A stretch of DNA of 64,000 bases from NCBI GenBank assembly GCA_017514235.1, contig JAFWKK010000001.1:1-64000 (forward strand). Direction: 5' to 3'. This document shows, in pieces, positions 6,462-15,595 of this stretch (its first letter is position 1; each line of letters opens with the position of its first letter). The translations under genes and the position numbers were made by a program. The stretch is from Kiritimatiellia bacterium (GTDB lineage Bacteria; Verrucomicrobiota; Kiritimatiellia; RFP12; UBA1067). Under the pieces are notes generated by a model. The model saw only the letters and a list, made by a program, of their open reading frames with translations, was not told the DNA's origin and did no database searches.

Positions 6462-7801
6462 TACAGGCTCCTTTCCCTTATCGTTTCCACCGGTTCCCCG
6501 ATTTCTATCTTAGGCGCGTTGGAAAGCAGGAAGTCCTCGGCCTCCTTGCACCAGAGCCCGTTGCTGGCGGTGCAGATCCGGTCCAGTTCGGCGAAGAGCG
6601 GGTCCGACTTGCCTTTTTCAGCAAAGTCGGCAATGGCCGTCATCGGCAGCTTGACGTGCGTGTAGACGAGCCGCTTGCCGCCCGGGACCTTCAGCAGTCC
6701 GAGCGTCGCGTCCGCCGCGGAGTCAAGGCCGCCGACGTGCGTCACCATTACCTCAGGATGCAGGATACCGCGGCCGATCCAGTCCACCGAGTCGATCATG
6801 TCGCCGACGAGGCTGCCGGAGTTCGCCGCGACGTGGTGCATCATGTAATGCACGTTGTAGAAGTTGAACGCCGGAGAGAGCGTCTTGTCGGTCGGGCCTG
6901 CGAAAAAGTTGAGGCACCCGTCGTAGGCGAGCAGGCTTGAGCACTGCGTCAGGAGCGCGGGCACGGCGGCCATGACGAATATGTCGTCGTAGCAGCCGTC
7001 AGGGGAATCCCCGTTGTACGCTTTGAGCGTGGCGACGAGGTCGGTCGCGCCGGAGGTATCGGCGAAGTGCAGATCGACGCCGTTGACTCGTCCGTCAGCC
7101 CTGCCGCCGGACCACCGGAGCCCGAACATGCGCGCCGCACGGGATAGCCTGGACTCGTCCACATCTGTGACGACGAGGCGGCGGGGACGCCTTTCCGGAG
7201 AATGGCAGGCGATGTCGATGCATCCGAGTCCCATGGCGCCGCATCCTGCCATGAGGAGCATCGTGCCGCCGTCGGAGATGCCTTGCACGTGTTTGTGGGT
7301 GGTCGGCGAGTTGTGGTAGCTGGCGCGATGGCCGGCGACGATGCACGATATCGGCTCTGCGAGGGAGCACTTGAAGAACGCGTCGCCCTCGTAGGGGAGA
7401 AGACAGCCCATCTCCATGACGACCGACGGAAGGCGCACGTGAGTCGCCTCGCCGCCGACGCCGCGCCAAGAGAAGCCTATGACAGAGTCGATCTCGTGCC
7501 CGGGCACGTTCAGCGTCGGCTGTATGCCTACGCGCTGGCCGACGGAGAAGCGATCCTTCCACTTAGCCCCTACTTCGCGTACGATGCCGCACATCTCGTG
7601 GCCGATGATGACCGGGCTTTCCGCGACGTCGTCCGGCACGCGCTTGTGTCCCGCGCCGAGCGTGACGCACTTGTAGTCGCTCACGCAGACTGAGTTCGCA
7701 ACTATCTCCACGACAACGCCGTCCTCGCCGGCCGGAGCCAGTTTGATGTCCTCCAGGCGCAGGTCGTTTGCCCCGTGCAGCCTCAAAGCTTTTGCCTTCA
7801 C
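6461..7801 (-). CDS. Zinc-type dehydrogenase, L-sorbose-1-phosphate reductase (SorE)-like
   Basis: This medium-chain dehydrogenase closely resembles E. coli SorE over its whole length. The segments SVCVSDYKC, GHKRVPDD, VIIGHEMCGIV, DDIFVMAAVPA, CLNFFAGPTDK, FNFYNVHY and LPMTAIADFAEKGK all have recognisable SorE counterparts. SorE reduces L-sorbose 1-phosphate to glucitol 6-phosphate with NAD(P)H. I chose the GTG at 7801 (446 aa) because homology begins there (KAKALRLHGANDLRLE) and a GAGAG lies upstream. The reading frame stays open to 8005, but the putative promoter at 7851-7859 lies inside that extension. It forms an operon with the aldolase. The exact substrate is uncertain. Confidence 0.85.
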   Translation of the reverse strand: MKAKALRLHGANDLRLEDIKLAPAGEDGVVVEIVANSVCVSDYKCVTLGAGHKRVPDDVAESPVIIGHEMCGIVREVGAKWKDRFSVGQRVGIQPTLNVPGHEIDSVIGFSWRGVGGEATHVRLPSVVMEMGCLLPYEGDAFFKCSLAEPISCIVAGHRASYHNSPTTHKHVQGISDGGTMLLMAGCGAMGLGCIDIACHSPERRPRRLVVTDVDESRLSRAARMFGLRWSGGRADGRVNGVDLHFADTSGATDLVATLKAYNGDSPDGCYDDIFVMAAVPALLTQCSSLLAYDGCLNFFAGPTDKTLSPAFNFYNVHYMMHHVAANSGSLVGDMIDSVDWIGRGILHPEVMVTHVGGLDSAADATLGLLKVPGGKRLVYTHVKLPMTAIADFAEKGKSDPLFAELDRICTASNGLWCKEAEDFLLSNAPKIEIGEPVETIRERSL

Positions 7802-7850
7802 TGGTCTTTCTCTCTTGTCACCGTTTCTTAGTAATGTTTCCTTACGGTAC

Positions 7851-7859
7851 ATTATATCA
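7851..7859 (-). promoter_or_regulatory. Extended -10 promoter of the SorE-like/aldolase operon
   Basis: TGATATAAT on the minus strand ends about 50 bases before the GTG start. It is identical to the cas9 extended -10. Confidence 0.65.
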
Positions 7860-7903
7860 CATTCGGACGCCGCCCGTGACATCTTCGCTGATGCGGCGGA
7901 ATT

Positions 7904-7912
7904 TGGTATACT
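7904..7912 (+). promoter_or_regulatory. Extended -10 promoter of the thioredoxin-like gene
   Basis: TGGTATACT ends 7 bases before the ATG at 7920, so transcription should begin at or next to the start codon. No Shine-Dalgarno sequence is present. Confidence 0.65.
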
Positions 7913-7919
7913 ATACGAC

Positions 7920-8774
7920 ATGAATACAAAGCAGTTTCGGATTGCGGCAGCGGTGACGCTGACGGCTATGGTTGTTGACGCGGGCGCTGCAGGATGGCGC
8001 AACATAGATGACGCCCATCACCTCGGCGGGCGCCGCGCCAGCGAAGGGTACATGAAGGGGAAGGTCGTGCTGGTCGACCGCTGGGGCGCGCATTGTCCGC
8101 CGTGCCGCAAGATGTTGCCGCAGGTGGAGCGCATATGGCAGAGCTTCAAGACGAAGTCGTTCGTCGTCCTTGGCGGTCACTGCGCCGGGTGGGGCACTGC
8201 GGACGAGGTCCGCCGGATCGTTGACGAGAACAAGCTGACGTATCCCGTCTATGAGGACGCGGGCCTTGCCGAAGGCGAGCCGCAGTTCAACGCCATTCCG
8301 TTCCTTTATGTCGTTGACGAGACGGGGATCGTGGCCTACAAGGGGCACAGCGAGCGGGCCGCCACGCAGGCGATCGTCACCGCGCTGACGGACATGGACG
8401 CTCCGCGCGACGTCGGGCAGTGGCGGCGCTTCCTTGATTTCGAGCTGAAGGAGCTTCCTGGCAAGGCGTACCTGCGGCTGGAGGAATTTTCCAAGAAGTT
8501 TCCACAGGAGGCGAAGGAGTATGCGGAGGCGAAGCGTGAGCTGGAGCGGGTGCCTGACATCAAGGAGCTCGTCGAGCTGGTAAAGTTCGCGAAGCAGGCG
8601 AAGGACATGCCGGTGTTCGACGAGAAGCGCAAGGACAAGAAGCAGAAGTTCGCGAAGATGGTCGAGGCCGCAATCGCGAAGTACGCGCCGTTGAAGGAAT
8701 CTAAGGATCTGCGCGTCGCGCAGGAGGCGAAGAACGCGATCGCCGACCTGAAGTGGACGCAGGCCGCGCTTTGA
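7920..8774 (+). CDS. Exported TlpA/thioredoxin-like disulfide protein
   Basis: This 284-aa protein has an N-terminal signal-like segment (about residues 1-25, cleavage after an AGA motif). A thioredoxin-fold domain follows, with active site WGAHCPPCRK near residue 60 and the cis-Pro region (NAIPFLYVVDETG). It resembles TlpA/ResA thiol-disulfide oxidoreductases that act outside the cytoplasmic membrane. The C-terminal 130 residues are Lys/Glu/Ala-rich, helical and possibly coiled-coil, with no recognised function. I chose the ATG at 7920 because the promoter -10 sits immediately upstream; the longer open frame to 7743 overlaps the divergent dehydrogenase. The predicted mRNA is leaderless. Confidence 0.85.
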   Translation: MNTKQFRIAAAVTLTAMVVDAGAAGWRNIDDAHHLGGRRASEGYMKGKVVLVDRWGAHCPPCRKMLPQVERIWQSFKTKSFVVLGGHCAGWGTADEVRRIVDENKLTYPVYEDAGLAEGEPQFNAIPFLYVVDETGIVAYKGHSERAATQAIVTALTDMDAPRDVGQWRRFLDFELKELPGKAYLRLEEFSKKFPQEAKEYAEAKRELERVPDIKELVELVKFAKQAKDMPVFDEKRKDKKQKFAKMVEAAIAKYAPLKESKDLRVAQEAKNAIADLKWTQAAL

Positions 8775-8788
8775 GGGACAGACGCCTT

Positions 8789-10462
8789 ATGGATAACATC
8801 ACAGAGATTCTTGAGCGCAACGCGGCCGAGTGGCCCGAGGATGTCGCGCTTGTCGAGATTAATCCGCAGGAGCTGGAGTCGCGCCACACCACGTGGCGCG
8901 AGTACGCGCTCATCGAGTCTTCGCCGATCGAGGCGTTCCGCAGCGAGATGACATGGCGCGAGTTCGACGAGAAGGCGAACCGCTTCGCGAACTTCCTGCT
9001 GAGCCGCGGATTCCGCAAGGGCGACAAGGTGGCGATACTGCTGATGAACTGCCTTGAGTGGCTGCCGATCTACTTCGGAATACTGAAGTCGGGATGCCTG
9101 GCGGTGCCGCTCAACTTCCGCTACACGGCGGAGGAGATACGCTACTGCCTTGACCTCGCCGATGCCGACGCGCTTGTGTTCGGACCTGAGTTCACCGGGC
9201 GCGTGGAGCAAATCGTGGATCGCGTGCCGCGGCTTAAGGCGCGGCTTTACGTCGGCGACGACTGCCCGAGCTTTGCCGAGCCGTACCGAAGCCTGATCTC
9301 CTACTGCTCGTCGCGCTCGCCGGCTGTCGCGCTGACTTCAGATGACGAGGCGGCGGTCTACTTCTCGAGCGGGACTACCGGTTTCCCGAAGGCAATAGTG
9401 CTCCAGCACCGCTGCCTCATGCACAGCTGCCGCGTGGAACAGGCGCACCACGGCCAGACCAAGGACGACGTGTTCCTCTGCATACCTCCGCTCTACCACA
9501 CGGGCGCGAAGATGCACTGGTTCGGCAGCTTCCTCGTCGGCGGGCGGGCGGTTCTGCTGAAGGGCGTGAAGCCCGAGTGGATATTGCGTGCGGTGTCCGA
9601 GGAGCGCTGCACCATCGTGTGGCTGCTGGTTCCGTGGGCGCAGGACATACTTGACGCGATCGACCGCGGCGACCTGAAGCTGGACGAGTACCGCCTCGCG
9701 CAGTGGCGGCTCATGCACATCGGTGCACAGCCGGTTCCGCCGTCGCTGATCCGCCGCTGGAAGAAAGTGTTTCCGAACCACGACTACGACACCAACTACG
9801 GACTTTCCGAGTCGACCGGTCCCGGAGCGGTGCATCTCGGAGTGGAGAACATCGACCGCGTCGGCGCGATCGGCGTCGCTGGCTACGGCTGGCAGACCAA
9901 GATAGTCGGCAAGGACGGCATCACCCCCGTCGAGCCGGGAACGGTCGGCGAGCTGGCGCTCAAGGGCCCGGGCGTGATGAAGGAATACTACAAGAACCCG
10001 GCGGCCACCGCGGAGATCATGAAGGAGCCGGGCTGGCTGCTGACAGGCGACATGGCGGAGGAGCGCGACGGCTTCATCTATCTCGTCGACCGCGCCAAGG
10101 ACGTCATCATCACGGGCGGCGAGAACCTTTACCCGGTGCAGATCGAGGACTTCATACGCGCGAACCCCAAGGTCAAGGACGTCGCGGTCATCGGCCTTCC
10201 GGACGCACGGCTCGGAGAGATAGCCGCGGCGATAGTGTCCGTCCGCGACGGCGAGACGCTTGACGAAGCTGAGTTCAACGAGTTCTGCCTCGGGCTGCCG
10301 CGCTACAAGCGTCCGCGAAAGGTGATCTTCGCGGACGTGCCGCGCAACCCTACTGGCAAGATAGAGAAGCCGAAGCTCCGCAAGATGTACGGCGGCGCAG
10401 GGCTCGTCGCCCAGCAGAACGGCATAGCCGAAGGCGAGGTTTCCGGCAATGCCGGGCAATGA
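8789..10462 (+). CDS. AMP-dependent acyl-CoA synthetase/ligase
   Basis: This adenylate-forming enzyme of 557 aa activates a carboxylic acid to acyl-AMP and then acyl-CoA. The P-loop-like motif YFSSGTTGFPKA, the NYGLSESTG segment, the hinge region (TGDMAEERDGFIYLVDRAKD) and the C-terminal catalytic lysine region NPTGKIEK are all present. Family members of this kind act on medium/long-chain fatty acids or aromatic acids; the substrate is not evident. The start at 8789 follows a GAGGGA and lies 14 bases after the thioredoxin-like gene, so the two are probably cotranscribed. The next gene is cstA, 21 bases downstream. Confidence 0.9.
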   Translation: MDNITEILERNAAEWPEDVALVEINPQELESRHTTWREYALIESSPIEAFRSEMTWREFDEKANRFANFLLSRGFRKGDKVAILLMNCLEWLPIYFGILKSGCLAVPLNFRYTAEEIRYCLDLADADALVFGPEFTGRVEQIVDRVPRLKARLYVGDDCPSFAEPYRSLISYCSSRSPAVALTSDDEAAVYFSSGTTGFPKAIVLQHRCLMHSCRVEQAHHGQTKDDVFLCIPPLYHTGAKMHWFGSFLVGGRAVLLKGVKPEWILRAVSEERCTIVWLLVPWAQDILDAIDRGDLKLDEYRLAQWRLMHIGAQPVPPSLIRRWKKVFPNHDYDTNYGLSESTGPGAVHLGVENIDRVGAIGVAGYGWQTKIVGKDGITPVEPGTVGELALKGPGVMKEYYKNPAATAEIMKEPGWLLTGDMAEERDGFIYLVDRAKDVIITGGENLYPVQIEDFIRANPKVKDVAVIGLPDARLGEIAAAIVSVRDGETLDEAEFNEFCLGLPRYKRPRKVIFADVPRNPTGKIEKPKLRKMYGGAGLVAQQNGIAEGEVSGNAGQ

Positions 10463-10483
10463 CGCAAAGCGAGGACATGTGAA

Positions 10484-12217
10484 ATGAATGGTGCGATTCT
10501 CCTGCTGATCGGCGTCGTATGCTTCACGGCCGCCTATCTTCTCTATTCACGCTTCATCGCCCGCGCGATAGGCATAGACCCGTTGCGGCCGACGCCGGCA
10601 CATGCGATGAATGACGGCGTGGACTATGTGCCAGCGCATCCGATGGTGCTGTACGGGCATCACTTCGCGGCAATTGCCGGCGCGGGCCCCATAATCGGTC
10701 CGGTGCTCGCGGCGCAGTTCGGGTGGGCGGCGGTCGCGGCGTGGATAGTGATCGGCTGCATATTCATCGGTTCCGTCCATGACATGGTTACGCTCTTCCT
10801 TTCCGTGCGGCACCAGGGCAAGTCGATCGGCTCCGTGATCGAGGACGTGCTCGGCCGCCCCGGCAAGATGATCTTCCTCATGTTCTGCTTCGCTGCGCTG
10901 GTGCTGGTGATGTCCGTCTTCACCGGACAGGTCGCCGACGCGTTCGTGTCCCACCCGGAGGTCGCCACCTCGTCGCTCCTCGGCATATTCGAGGCTGCTC
11001 TTTTCGGTGTGTGCGTATATAGGTTCCGCTGGAACGTGTTCTCTGCGAGCTTCGTGTTCGTGCCGCTCCTGTTCCTGCTCGTCTGGATCGGCGTCATTTT
11101 TCCGTGCGACCTGATGTCCCTGTTCGGCGTCTCGGAGGCGACGGCGCGCAACATCTGGGTGTTCGTGCTTTTCGTCTACTGCTTCGTTGCGTCCACTCTG
11201 CCGGTATGGCTGCTCCTTCAGCCGCGCGACTACCTGAACAGCTATCTTCTCTATGCGATGCTGGCGCTGGGGCTCGTGGGCGTGTTCGTGACATGTCCTC
11301 ACATCGGCATCGACGCTTTCGCCGGGCTGTCCGTGACGACGCCGGCGAAGGGGACTCAGTACCTGTTCCCGCTCCTGTTCGTGACCGTCGCATGCGGCGC
11401 ATGCTCCGGCTTCCACGCTCTCGTCGCCTCCGGCACGACGTCCAAGCAGATATCGAGTGAGGCGCATATCCGTCCGATCGGCTACGGGTGCATGCTCCTC
11501 GAGGGCGTCGTAGCCCTGCTGGCGCTCGTGTCGGTCGCGTGCCTTTCGCAGGCGGAGCTGACCAAGGGCCTTGCCGAAACGCCGCCGGTAGTCCTTTTCG
11601 CGCGCGGGCTTGCGTCGTTCTGCGCGAAGCTCGGACTGCCGGCCGATACGGCAGAGAGCTTCATGCTGCTTGCCGTGGCGGCGTTCCTTATGACGTCCGT
11701 CGACGCCTGCACGCGGCTCGCCAGGTTCGTCTGGCAGGAGCTGTGGTCTACGGCTTCCGCAGCGTCGCCAGCCGCCGAGAAGCCGCAGTCGCCCGTCGTC
11801 AGGCTCAACCGCAACATGTACTTCGCTACGGCAGTCGTAATTGCCATCGGCGTCTACTTGCTGGTGCTGAACCCGTCGATGGCGGCGAACCTCTGGACGA
11901 TGTTCGCAAGCGCAAACCAGATGCTGGCGGCGCTCACGCTGCTGACGGCGTCGCTGTGGCTGTTCAAGAACAGGCTGAAGTTCCTGATAGTGGCGCTGCC
12001 GATGTGCTTCATGATAATCACTTCCGGCACTGCGGTGTTCCAGCTGTTCCTGCAGAACGTCGGCAAGTGGATGGATCAGGGCTTTGCGGCAGGCGGCGTA
12101 ACAGCGATCGGCGCGGGCCTGTTGTTCGTCCTGGCGGTCGTGCTGCTGGTCCTTGGCGGAATGAAGATGCGGCGTCTTCTTCGCATGCGCATCGCGCGGC
12201 ACATCGCAGGGAAGTGA
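10484..12217 (+). CDS. cstA: CstA family carbon-starvation membrane transporter
   Basis: This 577-aa polytopic membrane protein has more than a dozen hydrophobic segments. Family signatures include the N-terminal GHHFAAIAGAGPIIGPVLAA segment, then GSVHDMVTLFLSVRHQGKSIG and FHALVASGTTSKQISSE. CstA-type proteins import peptides or pyruvate when carbon is scarce. An AGCGAGGA-like sequence precedes the ATG. It sits in a tight rightward run between the acyl-CoA synthetase and waaA. The transported substrate here is not determinable from sequence. Confidence 0.93.
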   Translation: MNGAILLLIGVVCFTAAYLLYSRFIARAIGIDPLRPTPAHAMNDGVDYVPAHPMVLYGHHFAAIAGAGPIIGPVLAAQFGWAAVAAWIVIGCIFIGSVHDMVTLFLSVRHQGKSIGSVIEDVLGRPGKMIFLMFCFAALVLVMSVFTGQVADAFVSHPEVATSSLLGIFEAALFGVCVYRFRWNVFSASFVFVPLLFLLVWIGVIFPCDLMSLFGVSEATARNIWVFVLFVYCFVASTLPVWLLLQPRDYLNSYLLYAMLALGLVGVFVTCPHIGIDAFAGLSVTTPAKGTQYLFPLLFVTVACGACSGFHALVASGTTSKQISSEAHIRPIGYGCMLLEGVVALLALVSVACLSQAELTKGLAETPPVVLFARGLASFCAKLGLPADTAESFMLLAVAAFLMTSVDACTRLARFVWQELWSTASAASPAAEKPQSPVVRLNRNMYFATAVVIAIGVYLLVLNPSMAANLWTMFASANQMLAALTLLTASLWLFKNRLKFLIVALPMCFMIITSGTAVFQLFLQNVGKWMDQGFAAGGVTAIGAGLLFVLAVVLLVLGGMKMRRLLRMRIARHIAGK

Positions 12218-12226
12218 CGGGCCGCC

Positions 12227-13546
12227 GTGAAATGGCTTGCCTACAATCTTCTCTTCGCGGCGGTCTATCCGTTCCTACTGCCAGGCTTTCTCGTGCGCAT
12301 GTTTCGCCGCGGAGGCTACGCCAGGCGCTTTGGCGACAGGTTCGCGCTGTATCCCTCAGGACTGTTCGGCGCGGACCGTCCGCTCTTTGATTCGCACGGC
12401 CCGTACCGTCCGGGGCCGGAGGGGTTCGTGTGGATACACGCCGTCAGCGTAGGCGAGGTGCAGGTGGCCGGACAGCTGATGCGCGAATGGCGTGCCGCCG
12501 AGCCGGAAGTGCGCTTCTGTTTCTCCACTACGTCGTCCACCGGCTGGACGACGGCATCGCGCGAAGTGTCAGAGCGCGACATGCTCGTCTACAATCCGCT
12601 CGATTTCCCGTCGTTTGTGAAAAGCGCGCTGCGCACCGTCCGGCCTCGTGCAATCGTGCTGACCGAAAGCGAGATATGGCCGAACTTCATACGGACGGCC
12701 CGACGTTTCGGAATCCCGCTTTTTCTCGTCAACGCGCGCGTTAGCGACAGGAGTGCGCCGCGCTATCGCCTGGCGCGGTGGTGGTTCGGTGACGTGTTCC
12801 GGTGTTTCGCGAAAATTTTCGCGCAGAGCGATCTCGACCGTGACCGCCTTGTAGCCGCCGGCGCCCCGGGTGACCGCATCGAAGTCACCGGCAGCTTCAA
12901 GTTCGACGCGGCGCGCCGCAACGAGGCCAAGGAGGCTGAGATGCGCACGTGGCTTGGCGACGGCAGGGTTTTGCTTGGAGGGTCTACGTGGCCCGGCGAA
13001 GACGAGGCGCTGCTTGCCGCCTATGCGGCGGTGCTTCCGCGGTTCCCCGGCCTGCGGCTCGTGATTGCGCCGCGTCATTTCGAGAAGGCGGACGCCGTGG
13101 AGGAGAATATCCGTCGCGCCGGGTTCGAGTGCGCGCGGCGCAGTCGCGGCGACGCGCCCGGCCCCGGTGCGGTCTGCCTAGCGGACACGACGGGCGAGCT
13201 GATGGGGCTTTACGGTGTCGCCGACGTGGTGTTCGTGGGCAAGTCGCTCTGTGCGCACGGGGCGCAAAACATGATAGAGCCGTGCCTTTGCGGCAAGCCG
13301 ACCGTCGTGGGGCCGTACACGGAGAATTTCCGTCCGGTGATGAGCGATCTTCGGTCTGCGGACGCCATAGCGGAAGTGAGGGACGCGGCGGAGCTGACGG
13401 GCAAGGTTGCGGAGCTGCTGGCGGACGACGGCGGACTCGGCGCACGGGCTGCCGCTGCGGTGGCACGTCGCCGAGGCGTGGTCGCGGCATGTGTTGGTTC
13501 CATGATGAAAACGCTTGAAAAGGGGAGATCAACTGATGAAGCTTGA
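12227..13546 (+). CDS. waaA: 3-deoxy-D-manno-octulosonic acid (Kdo) transferase
   Basis: WaaA transfers Kdo from CMP-Kdo to lipid A precursor at the inner membrane, so its presence implies an LPS outer membrane. The 439-aa GT30 protein starts with a membrane-anchor helix. It has the family segments WIHAVSVGEV, FSTTSSTGW, LTESEIWPN, RVSDRSAPRY, GSTWPGEDE and GKSLCAHGAQNMIEP. The start is a GTG (reads KWLAYN next), 9 bases after cstA. The gene overlaps the following metallophosphatase by 11 bases. Confidence 0.95.
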   Translation: MKWLAYNLLFAAVYPFLLPGFLVRMFRRGGYARRFGDRFALYPSGLFGADRPLFDSHGPYRPGPEGFVWIHAVSVGEVQVAGQLMREWRAAEPEVRFCFSTTSSTGWTTASREVSERDMLVYNPLDFPSFVKSALRTVRPRAIVLTESEIWPNFIRTARRFGIPLFLVNARVSDRSAPRYRLARWWFGDVFRCFAKIFAQSDLDRDRLVAAGAPGDRIEVTGSFKFDAARRNEAKEAEMRTWLGDGRVLLGGSTWPGEDEALLAAYAAVLPRFPGLRLVIAPRHFEKADAVEENIRRAGFECARRSRGDAPGPGAVCLADTTGELMGLYGVADVVFVGKSLCAHGAQNMIEPCLCGKPTVVGPYTENFRPVMSDLRSADAIAEVRDAAELTGKVAELLADDGGLGARAAAAVARRRGVVAACVGSMMKTLEKGRSTDEA

Positions 13547-14681
13547 CAGGCGCAGTTTTGTGGAAAACGTTGGGACGATGGCAGGCGTTGCATGCGTTCC
13601 AGGGTGCTTCCGCCCGCGAGACTGGTATTCGGTCGCTGTCCTTGGAGACACTCATTACGACGCCGAACCTGAAAGCGTGTACCATTCCCACTACGACGAG
13701 TCGAACAAGTGGGCCAAGGTGCAGCACGAGGAGTTCCGGCGCAACGGTGAGATGTGGCGAACGCGGTGCCCGAGGCTTCTCGCCGCAAGTGCGGAGGCGG
13801 CTCGCGCATGCGGTGCGCGCTTCGTGCTGCAGCTCGGCGACATAATACAGGGCGACTGCGACGATGTTCCGACGCACCGGAAGATGCTTGATGACTGCAT
13901 ACGGCTTCTGCGTGCGCCGTACCCGAATGGGCTTCCGTTCCTCACCGTGATTGGCAACCATGATTTCCGCGGCAAGGGAGCGAGGCCGGCCTATCTTGAT
14001 TTCATCGAGCCGTTCATGTCGGCCGAGATCGCCAGGCTTACGGGAGCTGCGGATCTTGCGCCGACGAAATACCCGGCCTTTTCGTTCCGTTTTGGAGATG
14101 ACGCCTGGGTGTTTTGCGATTTCGAGACGGACAATCTTCAGCCGATAATCGACAGCATCGATTCCGCTGCAGACGCGCGGCACGTCTTTCTCGTCACGCA
14201 CGGCACGTTCTCCACGCCAGATGCAAACTCGTTCCGCTGGCGGCTTGGCGGACGCAAGAAATGCGCCGCGTTGCGTCCGAAGCTCTACGAAGTCCTTTCG
14301 CGCCGCCGCGCCATAGTGCTGTCGGGCCACACCCACACGACGGCCTTCTACCGACACGAGAACAAGTTCGGCGGCTTCTGCGAGTTTACCGCCAATTCGG
14401 TGTGGGCTAAGCCGGAATATGCGACAGGCGAGGCCATAAGCGAATCCGTTGCGGACTACGGGTCAGTATGGCTTGCGAAACACGTCGGCGACAAGCTTGC
14501 GGACTACAGGTCGGAGCTTGAGTTCTTCAAGCCCGGACTTAGGGAATATTTCTTCAGCAACGGCGCCGGTCACTACATGCTCGACGTGTCTGGCGAGGAG
14601 GTCGTGATGTCGTTCTATCCCGGAGATTCTAGGGCCCCGGCCCGCAAGTTCAATCTGTATCGCAATTCTCGGCATTCCTAA
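13536..14681 (+). CDS. Exported calcineurin-like metallophosphatase
   Basis: This 381-aa protein has the metallophosphoesterase motif series: GDTHYD, QLGDIIQGD, VIGNHDFRG, VTHGTF and SGHTHTTAF. These bind two metal ions and hydrolyse a phosphoester. The N terminus (KLDRRSFVENVG) has a twin-arginine-like RRSFV, followed by a short hydrophobic part ending in Cys residues, suggesting export through Tat. I chose the ATG at 13536 because it follows AGGGGAGA at good spacing. It resembles exported phosphatases of the phytase/purple-acid class only in general fold; the substrate is unknown. A second exported phosphatase of this fold is at 18515. Confidence 0.85.
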   Translation: MKLDRRSFVENVGTMAGVACVPGCFRPRDWYSVAVLGDTHYDAEPESVYHSHYDESNKWAKVQHEEFRRNGEMWRTRCPRLLAASAEAARACGARFVLQLGDIIQGDCDDVPTHRKMLDDCIRLLRAPYPNGLPFLTVIGNHDFRGKGARPAYLDFIEPFMSAEIARLTGAADLAPTKYPAFSFRFGDDAWVFCDFETDNLQPIIDSIDSAADARHVFLVTHGTFSTPDANSFRWRLGGRKKCAALRPKLYEVLSRRRAIVLSGHTHTTAFYRHENKFGGFCEFTANSVWAKPEYATGEAISESVADYGSVWLAKHVGDKLADYRSELEFFKPGLREYFFSNGAGHYMLDVSGEEVVMSFYPGDSRAPARKFNLYRNSRHS

Positions 14682-14763
14682 ATCAGCGAACAGGGAAGCC
14701 AACCATAAAACTACTGAATGCTGCCAGTGCTGACCGTAAAGTAGATTCATGAGGTCTTTTCTT

Positions 14764-15576
14764 ATGGCAAGAAACATATTGGTGACAGGTTCTTCGCACG
14801 GGATTGGCGCAGGGTGCGCGATTGCGTTTGCGCGCGACGAGGGCGCTAACATCGGCATCACGTGCAACAAGAGTCCCGAGGGGGCGGAGCAGGTCGCGGC
14901 GGAGTGCGCCAAGTACGGCGTGAAGACGAAAATCTATGCCGGAGACGTGGGGAGCCACGATCACTGCAAGGCCATGGTGGAGGACTTCATCGCCACCTTC
15001 GGCAAGATCGACGTGCTCGTGAACAACGCAGGCGGCGCATTGCAGATTCCGGGCGGACCGAAGGGCGAGTTCAAGGACATGCCGATGGAGTATTGGGATT
15101 CGCAGATGGCGCTCAATCTCAATGCGGCTGCGTATTTCTCTCGCTACGCCGTAGCGGACATGATCGCGAAAAAGACCGAAGGGCGCATAGTGAACGTCTC
15201 GTCCGTCCACGGGCAGGTCACGTGGGTGCACCGCCGGATGCTTCCGTATTCCGCCGCGAAGGCGGGCCTAAACATGTTCACGAAGTCGCTCGGCGTGGAG
15301 GTCGCCAAGTACGGCATCCGCGTGAATGCGGTTGCGCCGGGTCTCATCTACACGAAGATCATGTCGCGCTATTCCGATGCGGATGTCAGGGGCTTCAATC
15401 ACAAGATACCCGTGGGACGCGGCGGGACGGTCGAGGAGATCGTGCCGACGATCCAGTTCCTTGCGGACGTGGAGAAGACGCGCTTCATCGTCGGGCAAGT
15501 CATCTTCGTGGACGGCGGCCAGTCGTGCGACGGGTCGATAGAGTCGATGAATTTCCCCGTGACCTTCTCTGACTGA
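14764..15576 (+). CDS. Short-chain dehydrogenase/reductase (SDR)
   Basis: This NAD(P)-dependent oxidoreductase of 270 aa has the classical Rossmann motif TGSSHGIG, the structural NNAGG, a catalytic Ser in NVSSVHG and the YSAAK active site, then the VAPGLIYTK segment. It is of the glucose/ribitol/3-oxoacyl reductase type. I chose the ATG at 14764 because GAGGT lies at good spacing upstream and the Rossmann strand begins directly after. It precedes an IlvD/Edd dehydratase and a flavoprotein, a grouping typical of sugar or sugar-acid oxidation; the substrate is not known. Confidence 0.9.
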   Translation: MARNILVTGSSHGIGAGCAIAFARDEGANIGITCNKSPEGAEQVAAECAKYGVKTKIYAGDVGSHDHCKAMVEDFIATFGKIDVLVNNAGGALQIPGGPKGEFKDMPMEYWDSQMALNLNAAAYFSRYAVADMIAKKTEGRIVNVSSVHGQVTWVHRRMLPYSAAKAGLNMFTKSLGVEVAKYGIRVNAVAPGLIYTKIMSRYSDADVRGFNHKIPVGRGGTVEEIVPTIQFLADVEKTRFIVGQVIFVDGGQSCDGSIESMNFPVTFSD

Positions 15577-15595
15577 AGTCCACGGGACAAGGGGA

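Noticed and set aside
7743-7919. N-terminal extension of the thioredoxin-like protein
   Set aside because: It overlaps the divergent dehydrogenase gene and its promoter, and the signal peptide begins at 7920.
10547-12202. Long open frame on the minus strand opposite cstA
   Set aside because: Rich in Arg, His, Gln and Asp without any fold signal; an effect of GC-rich third positions of cstA.
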